Shown here: positions 47,341 through 56,443 of the stretch, in pieces
How the letters are laid out: each line of letters starts with the position of its first letter
Numbering within the stretch: the first letter of the stretch is position 1
From: Clostridia bacterium
GTDB taxonomy: Bacteria; Bacillota; Clostridia; Lachnospirales; Lachnospiraceae
Direction of reading: 5' to 3'
Length of the DNA: 64,000 nt
Assembly: GCA_910575245.1 (NCBI GenBank)
Contig: CAJTEN010000006.1
Location: forward strand, 164,032-228,031
Made by a program: the position numbers and the translations under genes
Notes under the pieces: model-generated
Seen by the model: the letters and a program-made list of their open reading frames with translations, nothing else
Database searches by the model: none
Told to the model about the DNA's origin: nothing

Positions 47341-48130
47341 CCAGCATCTGCGATACTTCACTTCTCTTTGCCACATAAAGCGGAAAATCATTCGCCTTAT
47401 ATACCGTCTCTGACATCTCCACTTCCACCCTGACCGTTTCGTAAGCCAGCTCCGGAAGATTATTCTCCTGACTCAGATGCCCCAGGACGATTGCTTTCAT
47501 CCCATCATGCAGCAACCTGCTTAAGAGCTTGCCTGCCGCTTCATTGGAAAGATGCCCCTTTTTGCCGAGAATACGCTGTTTCAGGTAGTAGGGATAAGGT
47601 CCCACCTGCAGCATGCTGATATCGTGATTCGCTTCCAGATAAAGCAGATCCAGACCCCTCAGACATTCCACCGTATAATCATTATAACAGCCAAGATCCG
47701 TGATGATACCGATCTTCTTCTTATCATGGCTGACCCGGTAGGCCACCGGCTCTGCCGCGTCATGGGAAGTCCGTATCGGATAGAGAGTCATATCCTTTAC
47801 TGTCAACTTTTCATCCGCTCTTACATAGTGAAATAACTCTTCATCAATCGTTCCCATGGAATGATTCGCCCTGATCGCCCCGATCGTGCCGGCCGTGCCG
47901 TAAATAGGGATACCATACTTCCTGGCGATCACTCCCAAACCACTGATGTGATCCGCATGTTCATGCGTCAGAAAGATTCCATCAAGCTCCTGCGCTCTGA
48001 TCCCCAGTTCCTGCAGCCCTGCTTCCGTCCTCTTCCCGCTGATTCCCACATCCACCAGCAAATGCGTCGCATCCGTCCCCACATAAACACAATTCCCGCT
48101 GCTCCCGCTGGCTATACTACATAATCTCAT
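47333..48130 (-). CDS. MBL-fold metallo-hydrolase (YycJ/WalJ-like)
   Basis: 265 residues starting MRLCSIASGSSGNCVYVGTD. The metal motif THEHADH is at residues 55-61 (H56, H58, D60, H61). Later ligands lie in IRTSHDAAEPVAY, ANHDISML and VLGHLSQENN. It resembles YycJ/WalJ-type proteins, putative single-strand DNA exonucleases linked to DNA repair or cell-wall signalling. Here it is not in a walRK operon but follows the FtsA-like gene by ~90 bases. The stop codon is inside the 145-bp structured repeat. Confidence 0.88.
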   Translation of the reverse strand: MRLCSIASGSSGNCVYVGTDATHLLVDVGISGKRTEAGLQELGIRAQELDGIFLTHEHADHISGLGVIARKYGIPIYGTAGTIGAIRANHSMGTIDEELFHYVRADEKLTVKDMTLYPIRTSHDAAEPVAYRVSHDKKKIGIITDLGCYNDYTVECLRGLDLLYLEANHDISMLQVGPYPYYLKQRILGKKGHLSNEAAGKLLSRLLHDGMKAIVLGHLSQENNLPELAYETVRVEVEMSETVYKANDFPLYVAKRSEVSQMLEV

Positions 48131-48220
48131 AATCCCTGTCTTTTCTTTCCGTTAATATTGTCTTCTGTCCATTCCATTCACTAAGAATCCTTCATACTCT
48201 CATGCATATCTTCGGCTCCC

Positions 48221-50434
48221 TTATTTCCAGTAAATCTCAATCATATCGCCACTGTGGATCTCTTCCATATATTGCGCATCCCTGCCGTTAAGCTTCGTCA
48301 CGATACCGCTTCCCTGAGGCTTGGACAGATCGAAATCAATATGTTCAAAAACATCCACGAAAACATAAGAAGGCTTACCTGTAAGATGTATCTGCTCACC
48401 GTTTACAATCACATAGAGCGAAAGACCCACATCCTCCGTTCCCTCAGAATTATCCTCATCCTGATTCTCCGAACACCGCACCTCCGCATCCTCGCCAGCT
48501 TCATCCTCTCTGTCTTCCCCGGTACTGTCTGCTTCGGCTTCCTCTTCAAAATCCGGCCTGCCGTCTTCCCATCCGGTATAGGCATCGTCCTTCTGATAAG
48601 TACCGTCATCTTCAGGCAATTCCGCAAAGGATTCCGGCTGCTCGTTTTCATATTTATCACGGTCAGACAGCTGCAGTTCTTCCATTGTCCAGATCACTGA
48701 GAAATTCTCATATACCTTACTGTCCATATCTGCCAGCTTATTGTTGACATAGATGTTCATCTCCCGATTGATGATTACATCCATGAACTCGGCAACTTGC
48801 CGCACCGTATAGTAATTCAGTATCTCAATGGAATCGTTCTCCTGAATACTGTAATACCCTGACTGCAGCGCACCGTTGACACTGGCAAATTTAGGCAGGT
48901 CGATGGAGGTGTCGTTCACTTCCACCCGCATGACAGCGCCAAATTCCGGCAGCTGATTGATATCCAGCTGTGCCGCCTCGCCCGCTGTCGATTCAATCAC
49001 CCTGATCTGGTCATTGGCATGGATCGGCGTATGAATATCAGCCTCGTTCCCATTGACAGTAATGACCGCAGATTCCCCCAGAGCTCCCCTGGTGATACGC
49101 GCCTTGCCGTTTACAGTATAATTCAACTCCCTGCCGCGTTTCGGGAACAGCCCGTCATTGGCAAACTCCGCCTGCATTGCCGCGTCTACCACCGCCACTT
49201 TATTATTGTCGTAAATCTTGATCCGCTGATCGTTAAAATATACAAAAATAAAATTATTGCTCTGCTCATAGAAGCTCAGACAGATCCCGATGGGTGTGAC
49301 CATCAGAGAGTCTTTCCTGGCATCTGCCTCCTGGAATTCTATGCTCTGCATGACTTCCTCGCCGCGCACGGCAACTCTCTCTTTCTGAATACCGAGCTTT
49401 TCCGCCAGCGCTTCTGTATATCCCGGCAGCCTGCCGCCGCCTCCCACCACAAAAACAGCACTGACTGACTTCCCGCCATTCAGTTCCTTGATCTTATCCG
49501 ACACTCTTTGTGTCATATCGGCGATCGTACCCGCCGTTACCTCTTCTATCTCTTTCTCGCTGATTGTCTGGGATAATCCCATAATATCTTTATATTCTAT
49601 CTGCTCTCTGACACCCGTATCACGTTTGATCTGCTCTGCCGTCGCGAAATCCACCAGACAATGCTTCGCGATCACCTCTGTCAGGCTGTCCCCCGCAACA
49701 GGAATCATCCCATAGGCAACAATACTGCCATCCTTGGTAATAGATATATCCGAGGTACCTGCCCCCACATCAACCAACGCAATATTCAGCATACGATACA
49801 TCTCCGGTATGGCCACCTGAATGGCAGCAATCGGCTCCAATGTCAGATTAACCACTTCCAGGCCAGCTATATCCACCGCCTTATACAGGCCGTCCACCAC
49901 ATCTTCCGGCAGAAAGGTGGCGATGATATCCGCACCGATACTTCTTGCTTTATGCCCTTCCAGATTCCCCATAGAATAACCGTTCATATAATAGCGCACA
50001 ACAGAATAGCCAACACAGTAGAATTTCACATCAGAGTCATTGCCGTCCAGAAATTCTCCATAAGCCTTTTCCACCCCCATAGAGTCCAGGGCGTAGATAT
50101 CTTCCCCTGTAATTTCCTTGTCGCTGTCCAGCTCCGCATCAACCCTGACTGTAACAGTACGCAGTACACGTCCGGCCGCCGCAATACAGACATCTTTTAA
50201 CGGCCTGCCAATACGATGCTCTAATTCCGCCTTCACTTCCCCTATGGTAGATCCGACTTTATAGATATCATGAATCTGTCCGTCCAGCATGGCTCTCGTT
50301 CCATGTTCCCTGATACTCTGTGTGACCACATGAAACTTCTCTCCCACGCGATAACCGACTGTCCCGACGATACTCCTCGTCCCGATATCCAAACCAAATA
50401 CTAATTTCCCCGGAAATTTCATTGTTTCTGACAC
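48221..50434 (-). CDS. FtsA-like actin-fold ATPase with long C-terminal extension
   Basis: 737 residues. The actin-like core (1 to ~390) shows the phosphate-1 loop VFGLDIGTRSIVGTVGY, phosphate-2 VDVGAGTSDISITKDGS and the adenosine motif VFVVGGGGRLPGYTEALAEK. FtsA proteins are about 420 residues and tether FtsZ to the membrane; this one adds ~320 residues. The extension has beta-rich segments, a region of Glu/Asp runs (about 625-675) and a C-terminal domain (LSLYVIVNGEQIHLTGKPSY). No C-terminal amphipathic helix is obvious. It starts at a GTG with GGGGG upstream and overlaps coaE by 16 bases. It may be a FtsA paralogue with another partner. Confidence 0.8.
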   Translation of the reverse strand: MSETMKFPGKLVFGLDIGTRSIVGTVGYRVGEKFHVVTQSIREHGTRAMLDGQIHDIYKVGSTIGEVKAELEHRIGRPLKDVCIAAAGRVLRTVTVRVDAELDSDKEITGEDIYALDSMGVEKAYGEFLDGNDSDVKFYCVGYSVVRYYMNGYSMGNLEGHKARSIGADIIATFLPEDVVDGLYKAVDIAGLEVVNLTLEPIAAIQVAIPEMYRMLNIALVDVGAGTSDISITKDGSIVAYGMIPVAGDSLTEVIAKHCLVDFATAEQIKRDTGVREQIEYKDIMGLSQTISEKEIEEVTAGTIADMTQRVSDKIKELNGGKSVSAVFVVGGGGRLPGYTEALAEKLGIQKERVAVRGEEVMQSIEFQEADARKDSLMVTPIGICLSFYEQSNNFIFVYFNDQRIKIYDNNKVAVVDAAMQAEFANDGLFPKRGRELNYTVNGKARITRGALGESAVITVNGNEADIHTPIHANDQIRVIESTAGEAAQLDINQLPEFGAVMRVEVNDTSIDLPKFASVNGALQSGYYSIQENDSIEILNYYTVRQVAEFMDVIINREMNIYVNNKLADMDSKVYENFSVIWTMEELQLSDRDKYENEQPESFAELPEDDGTYQKDDAYTGWEDGRPDFEEEAEADSTGEDREDEAGEDAEVRCSENQDEDNSEGTEDVGLSLYVIVNGEQIHLTGKPSYVFVDVFEHIDFDLSKPQGSGIVTKLNGRDAQYMEEIHSGDMIEIYWK

Positions 50435-51027
50435 GAGTCTTCCCCCAGTTTCTCATCTATTTGCTTATAAACACTCTCCAATTCACCGCTGTTTTCTATC
50501 ACCACAGGACAATGTCTGTAAAACGCTTCTTCCGACAGTTGTCCCTGCATAATCTTATTTATCTTCTCATCGCTGTAGCCTCTGTCCTTCCGCAGTCTCT
50601 CTCTTCTGGCCTCCGTATCCGCATGAATATACCACATCTCATCCACAATCTGCCCGTATCCGTCTTCAATCAGAAGCGCCGCCTCAATAAAAAGATATCT
50701 CAGTGTTCCCTCTTCCCTCGCCTTAGCTATCTCCTGCGTGATATATGCTTTCACCGCAGGATGTATAATTTCATTGACCCGCAAGAGCATCTCTTTATCT
50801 CCAAAAATCCGGGTCGCCATCCTGCCCCTGTCGATACTCCCGTCCGGTGCCACAATCTCCCGGCCAAGCATCGCCACGATCTGTTTGTAGCAAACTTCTC
50901 CCGGCTCTTCCAGCCTATGTGCCACCTGATCAGCTATGATAATACGGCAGTCCGTCCTATCCGCCAGATATTCCAATATACAGGACTTACCAGCCCCGAC
51001 ACCGCCTGTGATGCCGACCACCTTCAT
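50419..51027 (-). CDS. coaE: Dephospho-CoA kinase
   Basis: 202 residues. The P-loop is GITGGVGAGKS at residues 5-15; IIIADQVAHRLEEPG and the lid region (RRERLRKDRGYSDEKI) are typical. It phosphorylates the ribose 3' position of dephospho-CoA, the last step of CoA synthesis. It lies 21 bases after polA, and its 3' end overlaps the FtsA-like gene. Length and motifs are standard. Confidence 0.95.
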   Translation of the reverse strand: MKVVGITGGVGAGKSCILEYLADRTDCRIIIADQVAHRLEEPGEVCYKQIVAMLGREIVAPDGSIDRGRMATRIFGDKEMLLRVNEIIHPAVKAYITQEIAKAREEGTLRYLFIEAALLIEDGYGQIVDEMWYIHADTEARRERLRKDRGYSDEKINKIMQGQLSEEAFYRHCPVVIENSGELESVYKQIDEKLGEDSCQKQ

Positions 51028-51048
51028 AAGCCGCCCTACCTCCTGATT

Positions 51049-53775
51049 CTATTTACTCTCGTACCAATCCTTTCCGGAGCTCATTCCCACTTCCAGCGTC
51101 ACTGACAGATTCGCCGCCTGCTGCATCTCTTCTTCCAGAATGCGGCGCACATTTTCTTTTTCCTCTTTCAGCGTCTCGATCAACAGTTCATCATGCACCT
51201 GCAGAATCAGCCTGGACTGCAGTCCCTCTCTGTGCAGCCTCTCCCAGACACGTATCATGGCAATCTTCATAATATCCGCCGCAGTTCCCTGGATTGGAGA
51301 ATTCATAGCTACCCGCTCCCCGAAAGACCGCTGCATGAAATTACCGGAGGATAATTCCGGAATTGGTCTTCTCCGTCCGTACAGGGTTGTCACATAACCG
51401 TCCCTCTTCGCTTTTTCCACCATATTGTCTAAGAATTTCTTTACCCCCGGATAAGTCTTAAAGTACTGCTCGATATAATCTGCCGCCTCTTTCCGGGATA
51501 TGCTGAGATCCTGGCTCAGCCCAAAAGAACTGATGCCATACACAATGCCGAAATTTACCGCCTTCGCATTGCGCCTCTGCAGTTCGGTCACCTCCTCAAA
51601 GGGTGTATGAAATACTTTGGAGGCCGTAATACGATGAATATCCGCATCCGTCTTGTATGCCTCGATCAGCTGTTCATCCTCCGACATATGCGCCAGAATC
51701 CTCAGTTCAATCTGGGAATAGTCCGCATCGGTAAACAGATAGCCCTCCTTCGGCACGAATACCTTACGTATTCTTCTGCCAAGCTCCATACGCATGGGAA
51801 TATTCTGCAGATTCGGCTCTGTGGAACTGATCCGTCCGGTTGCCGTGATCGTCTGATTAAATGTAGAGTGGATTCTGCCGTCCTTTGCAATACAGGTGAA
51901 CAACCCTTCCGCATAGGTGGATTTTAATTTGGCAAGTCCTCTGTATTCCAGAATATCTGATACAATCGGATATTCGGCCGCCAGTTTCTCCAATACATCC
52001 GCCGCCGTCGAATAACCTGTTTTCGTCTTCTTGCCGCCGGGGATTCCCATCTTGTCAAAAAGCACTTCCCCCAACTGCTTCGGTGAATTAATATTGAACT
52101 CACACCCCGCCTGTACGTATATGGACTGTTCCAGCTCCCTGATTCTGCCCACCAACGCTTCTCCGTATGCTTTCAATTCATCCGGTTTCACCAGTACGCC
52201 GTACTCCTCCATTTCATATAGTACCCGCGTCAACGGCATTTCGATCTCATACATCAGAGCTTCCATCTCCTGCTCTTGCAGCTTTTCACGCAGAAGGGGC
52301 GCCGCCGCAAGACAGACATACGCACTGTAGCACGCAAACTCTGCAAGAGCCTCCGGATCCTTCCCATAGACTTCGGCATAGGATAATTTGCCGCATATCT
52401 GGTTTCTGCCAGGCATCGTAAGGCCTAAATACTCATTGGCTATATCTTCTACGGCGTAATCATTCTTTAACGGATTTAAAAGATATGCCGCCAGCAGAAT
52501 ATCAAAATAACGCCGTTCCCTGTAAGGTTCCATGACATCCGTATCATTGGCTGGAAATGCAGTCTCCATAAAACGGTACTGCTTCTTAATATCGAATAAA
52601 GTAAGCTGGCACCCTTTGGAATCAATGGCCTGCTCAATCTTCTCCCGCAGGTACTGTGCCGTCACAAGTCCCTGGCAAGGAATGAAACGTATCTTCTCCC
52701 TGTGGAGCGCAACTGCCACGCCGACACAATCCTTAATTGCCGCTCCATCCGCCAAAATTGCGATTCCTATTTCATGTCCGTCTTCTTTTTCCCGGCTTCC
52801 GCCTTCCCTGTCTGCTGTTCCCTGACATTCCGCAAATAACGCTTCCACTTCCGCAAACTCCGTTATCTGCGCGAAATAAGCTGTCTGGGCATTCGATACG
52901 GTTACATCCTTTTCAAACCGGGAAAGCAGATTTTTAAATTCCAGCTGCTTACACAGCACATAAGCCTCTTCCGTATAGAAATTCCCTACTCTGGCATTGT
53001 CAAAGCTGTAGTCGATATCACTTTCCACATTGATGGTTGCCAGTGTCTTGCTGAGGTCTGCCAGATCTTTGTTGTTCATCAGCGATTCTCTGACCGACTT
53101 TTTGGTGATCTCTTCCAAATGGGCATAAATGCCTTCCAGGGAGCCGAAACGTACCATCAATTCTGTGGCCGTCTTCTCTCCAACCTTCGGCACACCGGGA
53201 ATATTGTCTGCCGTGTCTCCCATAAGCGCTTTCAAATCAATAAACTGAATTGGATCGACCTGGTATTTGGCTTCCACATCCTTCGCATAGTAATCTTCTA
53301 TTTCAGTCTTTCCGCCTTTTGTCTTGGGAATTCTGATCTTAATATGCTCCGTAGCAATCTGCAGCAGATCCCGGTCTCCGGACACAAGAGATACTTCCAT
53401 CCCTTCACCTTCGCCCCGCTTCGCGACCGTCCCCAGAATATCATCCGCTTCCAGCCCCGCCTTCTCCATGATGCAGATGCCCATTGCCGAAAGCATCTGC
53501 TTCATAACCGGCACCTGCTCCCGCAATTCCTGAGGCATAGGCTTCCTTGTACCTTTATACTCTTTATAGATCTCATGCCGGAACGTGGGGGCATGCACAT
53601 CGAATGCCACCGTAAGATAATCCGGCTTCTCTTCCTCCACGATTTTAAACATAATATTCAGGAAACCATATACGGCATTGGTATGCAGTCCCTGGCTGTT
53701 CGACAAATCCGGAACCCCATAAAATGCCCTGTTCAAAATACTGTGCCCATCTATCAATACAAGCTTCTGACTCAT
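51049..53775 (-). CDS. polA: DNA polymerase I
   Basis: About 908 residues from MSQKLVLIDGHSILNRAFYG. The N-terminal 5'-nuclease domain has DKRDLLQ-type SGDRDLLQIATEH and a helix-3-turn GVPKVGEKTATELM. The middle 3'-5' exonuclease-like domain lacks the DEDD residues as far as can be seen (ILADGAAIKDCVGVAVALHR). The polymerase domain has motif A DYSQIELRILAHMS, motif B RRNAKAVNFGIVYGIS and motif C QVHDELL. It fills gaps in repair and Okazaki fragment processing. The start at 53775 follows GGGAG by five bases; a longer frame upstream has no ribosome site. Confidence 0.96.
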   Translation of the reverse strand: MSQKLVLIDGHSILNRAFYGVPDLSNSQGLHTNAVYGFLNIMFKIVEEEKPDYLTVAFDVHAPTFRHEIYKEYKGTRKPMPQELREQVPVMKQMLSAMGICIMEKAGLEADDILGTVAKRGEGEGMEVSLVSGDRDLLQIATEHIKIRIPKTKGGKTEIEDYYAKDVEAKYQVDPIQFIDLKALMGDTADNIPGVPKVGEKTATELMVRFGSLEGIYAHLEEITKKSVRESLMNNKDLADLSKTLATINVESDIDYSFDNARVGNFYTEEAYVLCKQLEFKNLLSRFEKDVTVSNAQTAYFAQITEFAEVEALFAECQGTADREGGSREKEDGHEIGIAILADGAAIKDCVGVAVALHREKIRFIPCQGLVTAQYLREKIEQAIDSKGCQLTLFDIKKQYRFMETAFPANDTDVMEPYRERRYFDILLAAYLLNPLKNDYAVEDIANEYLGLTMPGRNQICGKLSYAEVYGKDPEALAEFACYSAYVCLAAAPLLREKLQEQEMEALMYEIEMPLTRVLYEMEEYGVLVKPDELKAYGEALVGRIRELEQSIYVQAGCEFNINSPKQLGEVLFDKMGIPGGKKTKTGYSTAADVLEKLAAEYPIVSDILEYRGLAKLKSTYAEGLFTCIAKDGRIHSTFNQTITATGRISSTEPNLQNIPMRMELGRRIRKVFVPKEGYLFTDADYSQIELRILAHMSEDEQLIEAYKTDADIHRITASKVFHTPFEEVTELQRRNAKAVNFGIVYGISSFGLSQDLSISRKEAADYIEQYFKTYPGVKKFLDNMVEKAKRDGYVTTLYGRRRPIPELSSGNFMQRSFGERVAMNSPIQGTAADIMKIAMIRVWERLHREGLQSRLILQVHDELLIETLKEEKENVRRILEEEMQQAANLSVTLEVGMSSGKDWYESK

Positions 53776-53810
53776 GTAAACTCCCATCCTTCCAAATGCT
53801 ATATGCCTCC

Positions 53811-54140
53811 TTACAGCCGGAATACCACACACAGGGCAATGATGATCGCCGCTGCCACCATCGCTTCCAGACAGAACAAGATATACAGCAGTGTCCGATG
53901 TACCCTGATGCGGTGCCCGGCATCTTCCAGTTTAATCATAAGTTCATCCTGCAGGTTGAAATTATTGCCTTCCTCCAAATGTTCCAATCCTTCCGTAACC
54001 AGAAGCTGAATAGTCAGCTCCTCCTCACACTCCGGACAGCTTTCAATATGTGCCATGAACTCTTCAAGACTGACACCGCCCAGTTCCTCCTGCAGAAAGG
54101 AAGGTATCTTTTTCTCCACTTCTTTACAGTCCATACTCAT
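53811..54140 (-). CDS. Zinc-finger (zf-HC2) membrane protein, anti-sigma-like
   Basis: About 109 residues. The N-terminal zf-HC2 motif includes MDCKEVEKKI and HIESCPEC, with Cys and His ligands as in anti-sigma factors. A C-terminal membrane helix (LLYILFCLEAMVAAAIIIAL) follows. Such proteins normally hold an ECF sigma factor at the membrane, but no sigma factor gene is adjacent. GGAAAG lies seven bases before ATG 54140. It is directly upstream of polA. Confidence 0.8.
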   Translation of the reverse strand: MSMDCKEVEKKIPSFLQEELGGVSLEEFMAHIESCPECEEELTIQLLVTEGLEHLEEGNNFNLQDELMIKLEDAGHRIRVHRTLLYILFCLEAMVAAAIIIALCVVFRL

Positions 54141-54275
54141 ACCACATCTTTCCATAAGGATACTTCATCAGATCACTCATTGTTTCCATCCTGTATGTGC
54201 CCACACAAATTTTATTATATACCATAAGGGTACTTCTTGAAAAGTGTATGATCTGAAAAAATAAGATATCGGGTA
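54141..54275. other. Intergenic stretch upstream of the zinc-finger gene
   Basis: No gene is seen between the zinc-finger start and the mobile repeat element. The AT-rich sequence presumably holds the minus-strand promoter of the zinc-finger/polA transcript. No precise -35/-10 pair was assigned. Confidence 0.35.
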
Positions 54276-54281
54276 ACCAAG
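54276..54281. repeat. Target-site duplication, left copy
   Basis: ACCAAG directly abuts the left terminal inverted repeat of the MITE-like element and recurs at 54515-54520 on the other side. Confidence 0.75.
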
Positions 54282-54514
54282 CGTTACTATTCACGGCCAA
54301 TGTCATTAAGTTAAGCCGGACGCGCCTGACATGATAGGAATCTCCTAAGGACGCGCTTTCGCTCAGTTCCAAACGCAGCGGTACTAAATTCGTGAAAAAC
54401 CTCATTAAGTACCGGCGTTTTCCAATGGCCCTCCGGAGAATCCTATCATATCAGACGCTGTGTATAGACTTAACTTAATGGCATTGATTCACGGCTCAGC
54501 CGTGAATAGTAACG
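54282..54514. mobile_element. 233-bp MITE-like element with terminal inverted repeats and 6-bp target duplication
   Basis: The 16-bp ends CGTTACTATTCACGGC (54282-54297) and its exact complement (54499-54514) bound the element. ACCAAG occurs immediately outside both ends (54276-54281 and 54515-54520), as expected for a target-site duplication. Inside, subterminal blocks (CATTAAGTTAAG-type and ATGATAGGA-type) are also inverted, so the whole element can fold into one long hairpin. It encodes no transposase. It would need a transposase elsewhere in the genome. Confidence 0.82.
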
Positions 54515-54520
54515 ACCAAG
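54515..54520. repeat. Target-site duplication, right copy
   Basis: ACCAAG directly abuts the right terminal inverted repeat of the MITE-like element and matches the copy at 54276-54281. Confidence 0.75.
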
Positions 54521-54621
54521 CACCTTGGCACCTTGATAATTGAATAGACTTTGCACCTTAGTTGTGATACACTTATATTATAACAATCAATATACACCGC
54601 AATATGAAAGTAGGTGATTAC

Positions 54622-54768
54622 ATGGCTATGACAGACAGTCAATTCAAGGGTTTTGTCAGATTTGTTTTAGACGATATCAGAGAAGTGCTTGAAAATATGC
54701 CAGACGGTAAAGAGAAAGACAAGTTGCAAAAAGTTGCCGATAACCTACAGCAAACACTTGAAGATTAA
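54622..54768 (+). CDS. 48-residue small protein of unknown function
   Basis: A short plus-strand ORF translating to MAMTDSQFKGFVRFVLDDIR followed by a charged helix ending NLQQTLED. It is predicted as one or two amphipathic helices, with no signal or membrane helix. Support for it being real: AGGTGAT-type ribosome site eight bases before the ATG, an AT-rich promoter-like stretch with TATTATAA about 50 bases upstream, and a clean intrinsic terminator 24 bases after the stop. It is the only plus-strand gene between 45 and 64 kb. Small proteins of this shape are seen in Clostridia without known function. Confidence 0.75.
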   Translation: MAMTDSQFKGFVRFVLDDIREVLENMPDGKEKDKLQKVADNLQQTLED

Positions 54769-54791
54769 CAAACAAATATATCACAAAATGC

Positions 54792-54832
54792 GGTGTAAAG
54801 TCTGTTGAATTATTAAGGCTTTACACCTTTTT
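54792..54832 (+). terminator. Rho-independent terminator of the small ORF
   Basis: GGTGTAAAG (54792-54800) pairs perfectly with CTTTACACC (54819-54827), followed by TTTTT. It ends the 48-residue ORF transcript before the oppositely oriented tRNA gene. Confidence 0.85.
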
Positions 54833-54909
54833 AATGGGGAAAGTGACTGCAAGAACACGCAAATGGCTGAAAACCTTGATTTAACAAGCTTTCCAGCCAT
54901 TCTATCAAC

Positions 54910-54992
54910 TGCCGGCGATGGGACTTGAACCCATACGTGGTTGCCCACAACAGATTTTGAGTCTGCCTCGTCTGCCATTCCGACACGCCGGC
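54910..54992 (-). tRNA. tRNA-Leu (anticodon CAA)
   Basis: 83 bases on the minus strand. The acceptor stem GCCGGCG pairs with CGCCGGC; the discriminator is A. The anticodon loop CTCAAAA gives CAA (leucine, TTG codons). A long variable arm (TGTGGGCAACCACG region) marks a class II tRNA, and the T-arm reads GGTTCAAGTCC. No CCA is encoded. It stands alone between the small ORF and the decarboxylase-like gene. Confidence 0.95.
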
Positions 54993-55139
54993 ATATCCAA
55001 CAACCGAGTTATATAATAGCATACCTGTGAAAAAATGACAAGTAATTTTGAAAAAAAATCAGATTTTGCATTTTTCCTCATCACTTATACCCTGATATCA
55101 TCTCCGGCCTGTGCTGACTTATTCACAGACCGGTCCTTC

Positions 55140-56411
55140 TTACAACGTAAGCTTGTCAAAAACATCAAAGCAGTCAAATGTCGCAAAATAATCCTTCGGT
55201 GTCTCGGCACGCCTGATCAGCTGCACACTGCCGTCCTCTTTCAGCAGAAGTTCCGCGGATTTCAGCTTTCCATTATAATTATATCCCATTGCAAAACCGT
55301 GTGCCCCGGTATCGTGGATCACCAGATAGTCACCCTTTACAATCTGCGGCAGCATTCTGTCGATTGCAAACTTGTCGTTATTTTCACATAAAGAACCTGC
55401 CACATCATATTTATGGTCACAGACAGCCTCTTCTTTGCCAAGTACTGTGATATGGTGATACGCACCGTACATTGCCGGCCGCATCAGGTTGACCGCACAG
55501 GCATCCACACCGATATACTCTTTATGAATGTGCTTCTCGTGGATCGCTTTGGTCACCAACACCCCGTAAGGCCCCATCATAAAACGTCCCATCTCTGTGT
55601 AGATAGCCACATCGCCCATCTCTGCCGGAACAAGCACTTCCTCGTACACCTTTCGCACACCTTCGCCGATCACATGGATATCATTTCCCGTCTGCTCCGG
55701 TACGTAAGGAATACCGACACCACCGGACAGATTGATAAACTCCAACACCACGCCGGTCTGTTCTTTGATCCGGACAGCCAGTTCAAAAAGCTCTTTTGCA
55801 AGCTGCGGATAATAATCGTTAGTCACCGTATTGCTCGCCAGAAATGCGTGAAGTCCGAAATGTTTGACCCCTTTTTCCTTCAGTATTCTGTATCCTTCCA
55901 ACAGCTGCTCTGGTGTAAATCCGTATTTTGAATCACCGGGATTGTCCATAATTCCATTACTCATCTGAAAAACGCCACCCGGATTATACCTGCAGCTCAT
56001 GGTTTCCGGAAGCTTTCCTAAGATCTTCTCCACAAACTCAATATGTGTGATATCATCCAAATTGATGATTCCGCCTATTTCGGCGCAATAGGCATAATCC
56101 TCCGCAGGTGTATTATTGGAAGAAAACATAATATCATGTCCGTTAATCCCAATCGCGTTGCTCAACATAAGCTCAGTGAGGGAAGAACAGTCACATCCAA
56201 TGCCATACTCGTGCAGTATCTGAATCAGAAACGGATTCGGACACGCCTTCACCGCAAAATACTCTTTAAATCCTTTATTCCATGCAAAAGCCTCCTGCAC
56301 CGCTTTCGCATTTTCTCTGATTCCCTTCTCATCGTACAGATAGAAGGGCGTCGGGTATGTCTTTGCGATCTCCTCAACCTGCTGCTTTGTCACAAATGGT
56401 GTCTTATTCAT
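55140..56411 (-). CDS. PLP-dependent diaminopimelate decarboxylase-like enzyme
   Basis: 423 residues, a fold-type III alanine-racemase-like barrel followed by a beta domain. The PLP lysine is K55 in YFAVKACPNP. Other blocks are FINLSGGVGIPYVPEQ (glycine loop), EMGRFMMGPYG, GVDACAVNLMRPAMYGAYHH and the C-terminal GAHGFAMGYNYNGK. The family converts meso-diaminopimelate to lysine, and that is the likely role. Some members of this subfamily act on other diamino acids, so the symbol lysA is not assigned. It stands apart from other lysine genes. Confidence 0.85.
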   Translation of the reverse strand: MNKTPFVTKQQVEEIAKTYPTPFYLYDEKGIRENAKAVQEAFAWNKGFKEYFAVKACPNPFLIQILHEYGIGCDCSSLTELMLSNAIGINGHDIMFSSNNTPAEDYAYCAEIGGIINLDDITHIEFVEKILGKLPETMSCRYNPGGVFQMSNGIMDNPGDSKYGFTPEQLLEGYRILKEKGVKHFGLHAFLASNTVTNDYYPQLAKELFELAVRIKEQTGVVLEFINLSGGVGIPYVPEQTGNDIHVIGEGVRKVYEEVLVPAEMGDVAIYTEMGRFMMGPYGVLVTKAIHEKHIHKEYIGVDACAVNLMRPAMYGAYHHITVLGKEEAVCDHKYDVAGSLCENNDKFAIDRMLPQIVKGDYLVIHDTGAHGFAMGYNYNGKLKSAELLLKEDGSVQLIRRAETPKDYFATFDCFDVFDKLTL

Positions 56412-56443
56412 TTTATCTTAATTCCTTTCGTTCGGAAAATCCG

